From Christensenella sp. UBA1782 (GTDB taxonomy: Bacteria > Bacillota > Clostridia > Christensenellales > DTU072): a DNA stretch of 10,955 bases. A model generated the notes under the pieces. It did no database searches. It saw nothing but the letters and a program-made list of their open reading frames with translations, and was not told the origin of the DNA. The stretch is taken from contig DCGI01000012.1 of the NCBI GenBank assembly GCA_002315475.1, positions 543-11,497 on the forward strand, given 5' to 3'. Each line of letters begins with the position of its first letter. Position 1 is the first letter of the stretch. This document shows positions 1 through 7,439 of this stretch, one piece after another. The position numbers and the translations under genes are program-made.

Positions 1-3000
1 TACAAGACGGTATTGCCGGTTAAGGTAAGCAGGTCGTCCGCTTTATAAGTGGTACCCGTTCCGTCTGCTTTCGTATTCCAAAAAGCAAAAGTATAGTTCT
101 CTTTGGTGTAGGTGTTTGCCTTGATAACGGCTTGTTTGTCAAACTCATACGTCTCCGCATCGGTCAACACGTAGGCACCGAAGTAGTCTTTATGGATCGA
201 ATCGTCATCGGCATTATCCACTACGTCCTCTCCGACGCCCGTGTTCGCCTTGTACGTCAAAGAATACGTCACGACGAACTCGATATATTTATCGACGGCG
301 TAGAAGTCGGCGTCTTCGGCTCTCGTTACGTGTGCTTTATACAAGCCCGGTTCTTTCGTGTCGGAACAGGAAGCATAATCGGTTTTCATATACATTTCAT
401 AGGTATAGTTAAAACCGCTCAACGTGACAGCTTCTCCGTTCGAGTCTTGCAAAACGGGTACTTTTGCAGTGCCGTCGTAAATGATTCTTTGCAGCTCGGT
501 ATCTATGTCTATCGTTTTATTTTGCCAAACGGCGTAGAACGTAATGACGTCGGTTTTATCGGCGTCGTCCGCATTGGCAGAATACGAAGAAAGTGCTTTG
601 GTTGCGTCGTTTGTAAGCGCCCAACCCAAGAAATTATAGTCCGTCTTTACCAAAGAACCGGTGTTTCCGGCAAGCGTAACGGTTGCGCCGGCTTTATACT
701 TTCCGGTATCGGTCGGTACCGTTCCGCTCGTAGCACCGTTGTCGTTATACGTGACGGTAAATTCCGGTATTACGATGATATCGTACGAGTATGTCTTCGG
801 ATCGCTTCCGGCGATTTCATTGGCTTTTACGGTATATTCCGTGTCGTCTGCGCTAAAGTACTGCAAATAATCCTTGGAAGCAATATTGGTAGAAAAGATT
901 CCCGTTCCGGGGTCTTCGTCTCTAAAAAGGCGAATGCCGATATCGGCACCCTTTTCAAGGGGCTTTTCGGTAGAAAGGGTAATCTTAATGGCTCCGGTAT
1001 TGTTTTCTATACCGAGGTTATCGGCGTTACCGTCCGTCGTGTTGTCCATAATGACTATCGTACCGCCGACGGTCATATTATTTGCGGTACCATTGCCATA
1101 CTCTACACCGGCACCAAAACGATCTGTTCTATTATAACCGGCAGGACGGGTATTGGTGTTGTTCTTTATGCTTCCGCCGAGTAAATATACCTTTGCGAAA
1201 CTGGTAATACCGGCACCGCTGATAACTGCCTTGTTGTCGGTAATCGTTCCGTCCGTCATCGTCAGGGTTCCCCAGTTACAAACGCCGCTACCGCATCCGC
1301 CGTTCATATTGTTTTCTACACAGACAACCGTAGCATTATGGCTGATGGTTCCGCCGTTTATGGTTGTAGTGGCACCGCTTTCGTTGCTGATACCACCACC
1401 CCAGTTTCCTTGATTATACGAGATTTCGCCTTTGTTCATGGTGAAGGAATTGCTGTTTACCACGCCACCGACACCGCCTACGCGCTTGCCGCTCTGTTTA
1501 TCAATGTATCCGTAGGCACCGTTGTTACCGATGATTTTTCCGCCGTCCATGACGAAAGAACCTTTGTTACATACGGCACCGCCGTTGGCGATATTCCCGA
1601 CGACGTTACCATTCTTTAAGGTAAACAAGCTCATGCTACCGTTATTATAAATCGCACCGCCGTAAGAAGTCTTCAAGTCGGTGCCGGTATCGCCCCAACC
1701 GCCGGTGATGACACCGCCGACGATTTCTAAAGCGCCTTCGCTCGTCACGTCGGAATAGGTTTCGTAACAACCGTCCGTTCCGTCGGTAATCGTTCCGTCT
1801 ACGGTGACTTTCTTCGTGTCGGTAAAGTAGCGTTTATTCGTGCCACAGTCATAAATGTTCAGCGTACCGCTGTTTTGAATGTAAAACTTGTTGAGGTTCA
1901 AAACCTTACCGTTCAAGCAAAGGTTGACCGTTTCACCGCTTGCGATGGTGATAGCTTCCGTTACGGTTATATCCTCATATAAATAATAGTCTCCGCTTTT
2001 AAGCTCGCCACCGACAAATTCATCGGTCAGAGGATTAAAGGTGATAGAACCGCACTTGTGCGTAATGGGTAACCATATAGCATACGCCGTAATGTTTGAA
2101 CCGTTGTTTTCCGCTAAATAAGACGTAATTTTTAAGGTATCCTTATCACCGCTCGTAGTATCGGGCGAAGTGTTCCAACCCTTAAAGGTATACCCTTTTC
2201 TGGAAACGTTCGGGTTGGACGGCAAGGCTACATAGCCACCTTCCGGTGCGGGAGCCGACGGATCGGGAACGGTACCCGTACCTTTATTCAAATCATAATG
2301 AAAAGTATAGAGAGAGTTTACTCTAAAAAACTCCTTTAAATATCTGAAATCGTTGATGGGTAACGTCGATAACTTTTTGGTGAACGTAACCGTTTTGAAT
2401 GCCGTATTTTTCCAAGTGCCTTCTACAAAGGCTTCTGTCGGGGTTGTTCCCACATAATAAACGAGAGCGAGCAACTGGCTATTTTGTACGTAAACTTGCA
2501 TGAAATCATATTTCTTGCCGTTGCTGTAAAAATCGATGGCTATGTTTATGGCTACTTTGTACGTTATGTCGTCTTTCAAAACCCACGTTTCCCCTTCGAT
2601 TTTTTCCCAAATAGCATAGAGTATCACACTTTTTTTATCGGGTACGGTAAACGTAGACAAACCGACGGTTGCGCTTTTGTCGGTGTTCCACCCGACAAAG
2701 ATGTATCCGTTTCTTACTAAGTTTCCCGTGTTTCCGGGTACCGTGTAGGGTTGACCGATCATGGCCTTCGTAATAAGGGTGTCATCTTCTTCGGGGAACC
2801 ACCCGTCATCTGTCGGACCGTTCGCCGAGAATGTAATAAAATGCTTCTTTTCATAGCCGCAAACTATACATATTTCGCCACCGGCAAAGTCATGAGCCTC
2901 AACATCTATTTGGCAAGCCCCACATATCTCGCAATCTTTCCAGTGTTCTTCGTCATCACCTTGTAGCCAAGGAAGATTATCGTGGTCGCACTCGTCTTCG

Positions 3001-4010
3001 TCTTCTCCTTCGTCATCCATATCTCCCCCACAGACATCGCAATAGCCGTCGTCAGTATCAAAGCAATCCTCACTCTCTCCGATAAAATCCCAACACACGT
3101 TGCACCACCACCAATGTGACCCGCCGTCTCCTTCCCAGTAGAACTCGTCACCTACCGGTGTTTGACAGTTCGGACATTCGGTATAACGATTAGTAAATTC
3201 GTTGCCGTCGCCGCCGCCACCGCCTTCGCTTTCCATAAGTTCTCCGCAGATATCACAAAATCTGTTGTCGTCGTCGTCTTTACAGTCCTCCTCATCTATG
3301 GCTTCGCAACAAACTTCGCACCACCACCAATGCGTCTCACCGTCGCCTTCAAAGTAGAAATCGTCACCTGCCGGTGTTTGACAGTTCGGACATTCGGTAT
3401 AGCCGTCGCCACCGCCTGCATATTCTTGACCACAGATATCGCAATAACCGTCGGTGTCTCCGTCTACGCAGGTTTCATCGTTTATGGTGTAATCCGCACA
3501 CATATCGCACCACCAATTATGCGTCAGACCTTCACCGTCGCCTTCGGCGCGGAAAAATTCGCCTGCCCCTTCTGAGCAGTTCGGGCATGACTTAGAACCG
3601 CCGCCACCGCCGCCTTCGCCGGTATATTCGCAACCACAGACATCGCATAAGCCGTTTTCGTCTTCGTCCGTATGTCCGCTTTCGTTAAACATTTCCGCGC
3701 ATCCGGTAAAAGAACAAATCTGCCAATGCGTAGTATCACCATCGGTTCGCCAGTCATTTTCATCGTAGTTATAGTGATTCTCTTTCTCGGTGCAAAAAAC
3801 ACAGTTATCACATGCAAGCCAATGTTGTCCGCCACCGGAACAAGTCTGCAAAACACCTACTTTGCATTCAGGACATGGATCTTGACAGTCATAGGCGAAT
3901 GCCGAAACGTCACTACCGTTGCGTGACAATGCGATCACACCCATGAAAGCAATCAACAAGACGCTTAACACGAGTATGAGTCTTACCGGAATGGATATTC
4001 CTTTTTTCAT
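1..4010 (-). CDS. Giant modular secreted/surface protein, Cys-rich repeats + beta-helix + Flg_new/MBG (C-terminus off left edge)
   Basis: An uninterrupted frame of 1336 codons runs from ATG (4010-4008) to the left edge. The start is fixed by GGAGG 7 nt upstream (4018-4022) and by a signal peptide: basic MKK, a hydrophobic stretch at about residues 9-28, and a likely cut after AFA (37-39). Residues 42-384 hold 40 cysteines, mostly as CxxC pairs joined by Gly-rich and acidic linkers. Residues 391-468, 569-646 and 1084-1162 are Listeria-Bacteroides (Flg_new) repeats with GW and a closing YA[IV]W; a fourth starts near 1249. Residues 647-720 resemble the cap that precedes beta-helices in such proteins (SGDYYLYEDITV, LCLNGK, IYDC). 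About 757-1000 is a right-handed beta-helix with repeated GG.I..N, GGAIYN and GGGISN turns. Residues 1165-1247 resemble an MBG domain (IYDGTAKVP). The final partial codon begins TA and probably encodes Tyr, by analogy with the other repeats. An adhesin-like or scaffold role at the cell surface is inferred; no catalytic motif is visible. The C-terminal anchor lies outside the window, and residues 470-568 are not recognised. Confidence 0.9.
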   Translation of the reverse strand, partial: MKKGISIPVRLILVLSVLLIAFMGVIALSRNGSDVSAFAYDCQDPCPECKVGVLQTCSGGGQHWLACDNCVFCTEKENHYNYDENDWRTDGDTTHWQICSFTGCAEMFNESGHTDEDENGLCDVCGCEYTGEGGGGGGSKSCPNCSEGAGEFFRAEGDGEGLTHNWWCDMCADYTINDETCVDGDTDGYCDICGQEYAGGGDGYTECPNCQTPAGDDFYFEGDGETHWWWCEVCCEAIDEEDCKDDDDNRFCDICGELMESEGGGGGDGNEFTNRYTECPNCQTPVGDEFYWEGDGGSHWWWCNVCWDFIGESEDCFDTDDGYCDVCGGDMDDEGEDEDECDHDNLPWLQGDDEEHWKDCEICGACQIDVEAHDFAGGEICIVCGYEKKHFITFSANGPTDDGWFPEEDDTLITKAMIGQPYTVPGNTGNLVRNGYIFVGWNTDKSATVGLSTFTVPDKKSVILYAIWEKIEGETWVLKDDITYKVAINIAIDFYSNGKKYDFMQVYVQNSQLLALVYYVGTTPTEAFVEGTWKNTAFKTVTFTKKLSTLPINDFRYLKEFFRVNSLYTFHYDLNKGTGTVPDPSAPAPEGGYVALPSNPNVSRKGYTFKGWNTSPDTTSGDKDTLKITSYLAENNGSNITAYAIWLPITHKCGSITFNPLTDEFVGGELKSGDYYLYEDITVTEAITIASGETVNLCLNGKVLNLNKFYIQNSGTLNIYDCGTNKRYFTDTKKVTVDGTITDGTDGCYETYSDVTSEGALEIVGGVITGGWGDTGTDLKTSYGGAIYNNGSMSLFTLKNGNVVGNIANGGAVCNKGSFVMDGGKIIGNNGAYGYIDKQSGKRVGGVGGVVNSNSFTMNKGEISYNQGNWGGGISNESGATTTINGGTISHNATVVCVENNMNGGCGSGVCNWGTLTMTDGTITDNKAVISGAGITSFAKVYLLGGSIKNNTNTRPAGYNRTDRFGAGVEYGNGTANNMTVGGTIVIMDNTTDGNADNLGIENNTGAIKITLSTEKPLEKGADIGIRLFRDEDPGTGIFSTNIASKDYLQYFSADDTEYTVKANEIAGSDPKTYSYDIIVIPEFTVTYNDNGATSGTVPTDTGKYKAGATVTLAGNTGSLVKTDYNFLGWALTNDATKALSSYSANADDADKTDVITFYAVWQNKTIDIDTELQRIIYDGTAKVPVLQDSNGEAVTLSGFNYTYEMYMKTDYASCSDTKEPGLYKAHVTRAEDADFYAVDKYIEFVVTYSLTYKANTGVGEDVVDNADDDSIHKDYFGAYVLTDAETYEFDKQAVIKANTYTKENYTFAFWNTKADGTGTTYKADDLLTLTGNTVL
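3021..3587 (-). repeat. Three tandem Cys-rich units inside the surface protein gene
   Basis: The units begin at residues 142, 207 and 279, giving periods of 65 and 72 codons. Each reads C-P-N-C, about 20-22 residues, [HN]-W-W-C-x-x-C, 8-9 residues, C, 7-8 residues, C-D-[IV]-C-G. Eight such cysteines per unit could form two four-Cys metal sites or disulfides. At DNA level, units 2 and 3 share a 41-bp block (3361-3401 and 3145-3185) with one mismatch, exactly 216 bp apart. A 15-bp block encoding CWWW-H is also shared (3318-3332 and 3102-3116). This points to a fairly recent in-frame duplication. A more divergent leader region (residues 42-127) and trailing CxxC pairs (341-384) flank the array. 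Confidence 0.85.
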
Positions 4011-4083
4011 TTTCTTTCCTCCGTTCGGATGATTTTTTTACAGATATCGAAAAAAACTTTTCCCCAACATCTATAACAGTATT

Positions 4084-4110
4084 ATTATATATTATTTTTC
4101 AAAAAAGCAA
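4084..4110 (-). promoter_or_regulatory. Possible promoter of the surface protein gene
   Basis: On the minus strand there is a perfect -10 hexamer TATAAT (4089-4084) within an AT-rich tract. It lies about 74 bp upstream of the ATG and would give a leader of roughly 67 nt. No good -35 box sits at the ideal distance: TTGCTT (4110-4105) is 15 bp away and TACTTG (4113-4108) is 18 bp away. The -10 is convincing by itself but the full promoter is uncertain. Confidence 0.4.
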
Positions 4111-4125
4111 GTACCTATTACAAAA

Positions 4126-4145
4126 AAAACAGTACGGTCTGTTTT
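4126..4145. promoter_or_regulatory. 20-bp palindrome, candidate operator between divergent genes
   Basis: The sequence AAAACAGTACGGTCTGTTTT has perfect 7-bp arms (AAAACAG/CTGTTTT) around a 6-bp core, and 8 of 10 positions are symmetric about a central CG. It lies about 16 bp upstream of the best -35 candidate of the leftward gene and about 48 bp upstream of the -35 of the mannosidase gene. It could bind a dimeric regulator affecting either gene. No regulator gene is present in the window, so its family cannot be named. Confidence 0.4.
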
Positions 4146-4189
4146 ACAATTTATCCCTTTTTTATAAGGGTTTTCCTCTCCGCAAGCCC

Positions 4190-4205
4190 CTCTTTACAAA
4201 AAGAG
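4190..4205. promoter_or_regulatory. Inverted repeat overlapping the mannosidase -35 box
   Basis: CTCTTT (4190-4195) and AAAGAG (4200-4205) form a perfect 6-bp inverted repeat with a 4-bp spacer. It covers the -35 hexamer at 4193-4198, the position expected for a repressor that blocks RNA polymerase. The arms are short and AT-rich, so chance occurrence is quite possible. Confidence 0.3.
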
Positions 4206-4221
4206 ACGTATCGTATATAAT
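4193..4221 (+). promoter_or_regulatory. Sigma-A-type promoter of the mannosidase gene
   Basis: TTTACA (4193-4198) matches the -35 consensus at 5 of 6 positions. TATAAT (4216-4221) is a perfect -10, and the spacer is exactly 17 bp. The expected transcription start is near 4228, giving a leader of about 24 nt that contains AAGGAG (4240-4245) 6 nt before the ATG at 4252. Confidence 0.8.
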
Positions 4222-4251
4222 AATATCACAGTAAACAAAAAGGAGAGATGT

Positions 4252-7200
4252 ATGCGAAACAAAATTTTTACGATAGCGACGGCGCATTTGGATACGGTAT
4301 GGAACTGGCCTTTTGAAAAGACCTGTTCGACGTATATCAAAAAAACGCTTGTCGATAATTTTGCATTGATGGAAAAGTATCCCGATTACCGATTTAATTT
4401 TGAAGGTGCCTATCGTTACGAACTGATGGAGGAGTATTATCCCGAGCTGTTTGAACGGTTAAAAAAATACGTGGCGGAGGGGCGTTGGTATCCTTGCGGG
4501 AGCTCCTACGAAAACGGCGACGTCAACGTGCCGAGTGCCGAAGCGTTATTCCGAAACATTCTTCTCGGGAACGGGTATTTCGATAAACAATTCGGCATAC
4601 GCAGTAAAGATATTTATTTGCCGGACTGTTTCGGCTTCGGTTGGGCTTTGCCCGCCATTATGCGCCATGCGGGGTTGAAAGGCTTTTGCACTCAAAAACT
4701 TTCTTGGGGTTGTTCTTACGGTATTCCGTTCGATTTGGGAAAATGGTACGGTTGTAACGGCGACTGGGTGTACGGTTCTTTGAACAGCGGCAACTATACG
4801 GGTACTTTCAAAGCCATTCGCGATTTTGAGTTCATTCGGAAAAAATTGGAGAAAAACAAAGAGTACCGCCTACACGCCACCGTATCGTATCATGGTACCG
4901 GTGACACCGGCGGAGCACCGAAAGAGGAATCCGTCATCACGCTGGAACGAGAAATGGCGGAAAACGCCACGAGCGATACCGAAGTGATTTCCGCACGCAG
5001 CGACGAAGTTTTCGATTACTTAGACACCCTCACCGACGTCGATTTACCCACGCACGATAAAGAACTGACTTTAATTTATCATGGCGTAGGTTCTTATACT
5101 TCCCGTTCGATAGGAAAACGGTGGAATAAGCGGAACGAGATTTTGGGGGACGTCTGCGAACGTGCCAATCTCCTCGCCGAAGTACTCGGCGTCAAAGAGT
5201 ATCCGCGTGAAAAAATCACCACGCATTGGAAACGCTTTATTGCGCACCAATTCCACGACGATATAACGGGGACTTCTTTGCAGAAGGTTTACGAACGTTC
5301 TTGGAACGACTATATGGTATCGTTAAACGGCTTTTCCGACGAATACAATTCGGCTTCTTCCGCCATCGTTTCCTTAATGGATACGCGGGGAGAAGGGGTA
5401 GCCGTCGTCGTCAACAATCCTTTGGAGTTTTCCCGTACGGTTGCCGTTCGGGTGCGGATTCCCATAGAAGCACGCTACGTTACCGTTTCGGGCAAGGACG
5501 GCGTCGTTCCTTCGCAAATAGAAAACGGCGTCGTTCTTTTCTCGGCAAAGGTGGACGGTCTGAGCTACGAAACCTTTTCCGTACTGCCCGCCGACGAGCC
5601 CTACCCGTCAAACTTGACGATAACGAAGCAGAAATTGGAAAACGAAAAATACGTCGTTACGATGGATAAAAACGGCGATATTTGTTCTGTTTTCGATAAA
5701 TTCATACAAAAAGAATTGTTGCAAAAGCCCATTCGTCACGATATTTTCCGCTACATAGGCGATAAAGAATATCCCGCATGGACGATTACCTATCCCGTAT
5801 GCAATACCGTCAAACCCGAACATTCCTCTTTCGTTTCTTCCGAAATCGTGGAAAACGGTGCGGCAAGAATCACGTTAAAAGTGGTGCAAGCCTATCGAAA
5901 ATCGAAATTCACCTCTTGGATTTCTTTGACGGCGGGAGGCGAATTGGTAGAAGTGCGTTGTGAAGTGGATTGGAGAAGTTATCGCAGACTCTTAAAACAC
6001 GATTTTTGTTTTACGGCAAGCAATCAAGAAGCCACTTACGACTTGGGTATCGGTACCGTACGCCGAGGGAACAATACCAAAAAGATGTACGAGTTCGTAG
6101 GGCAAAACTGGGCGGATTTGACCGACAAAGACCATGCTTACGGTGTTTCCGTCCTCAGCGAATGTAAATACGGCTGGGACAAGCCGGACGATAACACGTT
6201 ACGTTTGACCGCCATACACACCCCTTTCTATAACTTCCGTACCTTCGATTCGGTACAAAGCAAAATGGATATCGGCTTGAATCGTTACGGTTTCGCTCTC
6301 TACTCCCATACGGGTGCGGCGGGCAAAGAAACCCAGCAACAAGGCAGAGCGTTCGTAACGCCCGCACCTTCTTTCCTGCCCGACGCACACGAAGGTATTT
6401 TGGGAAAATCCTATTCGTTTGGAAAACTCTCCGATGACGGCGTTTCTTTGATTGCGTTGAAAAAAGCCGAAAACACCGAAGAAATCATAGCTCGGTTTTA
6501 CGAAAACGAAAAGAAAAACCACGATGCCGTTTGTTTTACGCTCGGCAAAGGTATTCTGTCGGCACGGGAAATGCTGGCTTCCGAAGAAGAAATCGGTAAA
6601 GCAACGGTAGAAAACGAATCGTTACTTTTCAGCATGAAACCGTACGAAGTCAAAACTTTCGCCCTGACCGTAGCCAAAGAAAAGTCCAAAGAAATACGGC
6701 AAAAAACGCTACCCGTAGAAGGTTCCGATTCCTGCGTTACGTCCAACGCCGCTTGCGGCACCGTAACGTTACCGAACGCCGCTTTCTCCCTTCCGCAAGA
6801 ATTATGGAAGGACAAAATCACCTGCGGCGGCATAAAGTTTGATTTGGACGGTGTAGCCGTAGCCAAAGGACAGACGATTACCCTTCCCGAAGGAGCGACA
6901 AAAGTCTATATTTTAGCGTGCGGTTTACGCGGAGAAAAGGACTATTCTTTCGGCGTCGGTGAAAAAATACAAACGAAAAACATCCTCGCAAACAACGATA
7001 AAATCGGGATTTGGGACTTAATCGGCATGAAGAAAACCGCCCGCATACGGAACGATATCGTCGCATGGGAAATCACGCACACCCATAACAAAAAAGGCGA
7101 TATGTACGGAAAACAGTTCTTTGTGTTCCGTTATGAATTTGACGTAAACGGGCAAAAAACGTTCCGTTTGCCCGATGATAAAAACCTCTTTATTTTCGGC

Positions 7201-7350
7201 GCAACGGCTGTTTTCGATAAGAGCATTTGTACCCCGACAGACTACCTTTACGACCAAGTTACTCCGAGAAAATTCAATTATACCGATTGTCTTATTCAAC
7301 GTATCAGCGAATACATGCGCATAAAATATCATAGCAAATACGAAGGATAA
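4252..7350 (+). CDS. GH38 alpha-mannosidase, cytoplasmic
   Basis: This encodes a 1032-residue retaining alpha-mannosidase of glycoside hydrolase family 38, which removes alpha-linked mannose and uses a metal ion, usually zinc. The family's metal ligands are visible: H12 and D14 in AHLDTVW, D125 in LPDCFGF (also the expected nucleophile), and H335 in FHDDITGT. Other family signatures are GTGDTGGAP (215-223), whose D218 may help catalysis, and HGVGSYTSRSIGKRWNKRNE (277-296). The central and beta-sandwich regions carry VDWRSYRRLLKHDF (572-585) and WADL..KDHAYGVSVL (620-635). An extra C-terminal module at about 850-986 has AWEITHTH (938-945) and LPDDKNLFIFGATA (973-986), as in many bacterial GH38 enzymes. 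There is no signal peptide, so it probably acts inside the cell on imported or self-made mannosides. Start chosen: AAGGAG 6 nt upstream, with the catalytic HxD motif only 11 residues in. The gene is a single unit with its own promoter and terminator. Linkage specificity cannot be read from sequence. Confidence 0.95.
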   Translation: MRNKIFTIATAHLDTVWNWPFEKTCSTYIKKTLVDNFALMEKYPDYRFNFEGAYRYELMEEYYPELFERLKKYVAEGRWYPCGSSYENGDVNVPSAEALFRNILLGNGYFDKQFGIRSKDIYLPDCFGFGWALPAIMRHAGLKGFCTQKLSWGCSYGIPFDLGKWYGCNGDWVYGSLNSGNYTGTFKAIRDFEFIRKKLEKNKEYRLHATVSYHGTGDTGGAPKEESVITLEREMAENATSDTEVISARSDEVFDYLDTLTDVDLPTHDKELTLIYHGVGSYTSRSIGKRWNKRNEILGDVCERANLLAEVLGVKEYPREKITTHWKRFIAHQFHDDITGTSLQKVYERSWNDYMVSLNGFSDEYNSASSAIVSLMDTRGEGVAVVVNNPLEFSRTVAVRVRIPIEARYVTVSGKDGVVPSQIENGVVLFSAKVDGLSYETFSVLPADEPYPSNLTITKQKLENEKYVVTMDKNGDICSVFDKFIQKELLQKPIRHDIFRYIGDKEYPAWTITYPVCNTVKPEHSSFVSSEIVENGAARITLKVVQAYRKSKFTSWISLTAGGELVEVRCEVDWRSYRRLLKHDFCFTASNQEATYDLGIGTVRRGNNTKKMYEFVGQNWADLTDKDHAYGVSVLSECKYGWDKPDDNTLRLTAIHTPFYNFRTFDSVQSKMDIGLNRYGFALYSHTGAAGKETQQQGRAFVTPAPSFLPDAHEGILGKSYSFGKLSDDGVSLIALKKAENTEEIIARFYENEKKNHDAVCFTLGKGILSAREMLASEEEIGKATVENESLLFSMKPYEVKTFALTVAKEKSKEIRQKTLPVEGSDSCVTSNAACGTVTLPNAAFSLPQELWKDKITCGGIKFDLDGVAVAKGQTITLPEGATKVYILACGLRGEKDYSFGVGEKIQTKNILANNDKIGIWDLIGMKKTARIRNDIVAWEITHTHNKKGDMYGKQFFVFRYEFDVNGQKTFRLPDDKNLFIFGATAVFDKSICTPTDYLYDQVTPRKFNYTDCLIQRISEYMRIKYHSKYEG

Positions 7351-7368
7351 ACCCAAAGATTCCGACGG

Positions 7369-7415
7369 ACGGCAAGAAAGATTTTTACTTGATAAAAGTT
7401 TTTCTTGCCGTTTTT
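7369..7415 (+). terminator. Intrinsic terminator after the mannosidase gene
   Basis: An 11-bp perfect stem, ACGGCAAGAAA (7369-7379) with TTTCTTGCCGT (7401-7411), encloses a 21-nt loop that can itself pair through TTTTTA and TAAAA. It is followed by a T run (7411-7415). It begins 18 bp after the stop codon. The T run favours the plus strand. On the minus strand the same hairpin lacks a T run, so it may only partly stop transcripts from the converging ABC operon. Confidence 0.85.
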
Positions 7416-7422
7416 CTTGCCG
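7399..7422. repeat. Tandem 12-bp direct repeat at the terminator
   Basis: TTTTTCTTGCCG occurs twice head to tail (7399-7410 and 7411-7422) without mismatch. The first copy supplies the right arm of the terminator stem. The second could pair with the same left arm (CGGCAAGAAA, 7370-7379), giving an alternative hairpin. It looks like a small local duplication. Confidence 0.8.
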
Positions 7423-7439
7423 ACGAGCAGCATCCTTTT

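Noticed and set aside
132..1184. 350-codon open frame on the plus strand
   Set aside because: It is codon-aligned antisense to the large minus-strand gene and arises because that gene rarely uses TTA, CTA or TCA. Its translation is low-complexity Val/Gly/Arg/Ile-rich with no domain and no ribosome-binding site.
3162..3575. 137-codon plus-strand frame and overlapping smaller frames in the Cys-rich region
   Set aside because: These are shadows of the repetitive minus-strand coding sequence; their apparent internal repeats mirror the Cys-rich units.
3021..3587. Regularly spaced repeats as a possible CRISPR array
   Set aside because: The repeats are in-frame codon repeats inside a coding sequence, with unequal periods of 195 and 216 bp and diverged units.
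4155..4170. Small hairpin CCCTT...AAGGG in the divergent intergenic region
   Set aside because: The stem is only 5 bp, it has no proper T run, and no gene ends nearby, so it is not a credible terminator or riboswitch.
4248..4250. ATG just upstream of the mannosidase start
   Set aside because: It is out of frame with the GH38 protein and too close to the AAGGAG (2 nt) for normal initiation.
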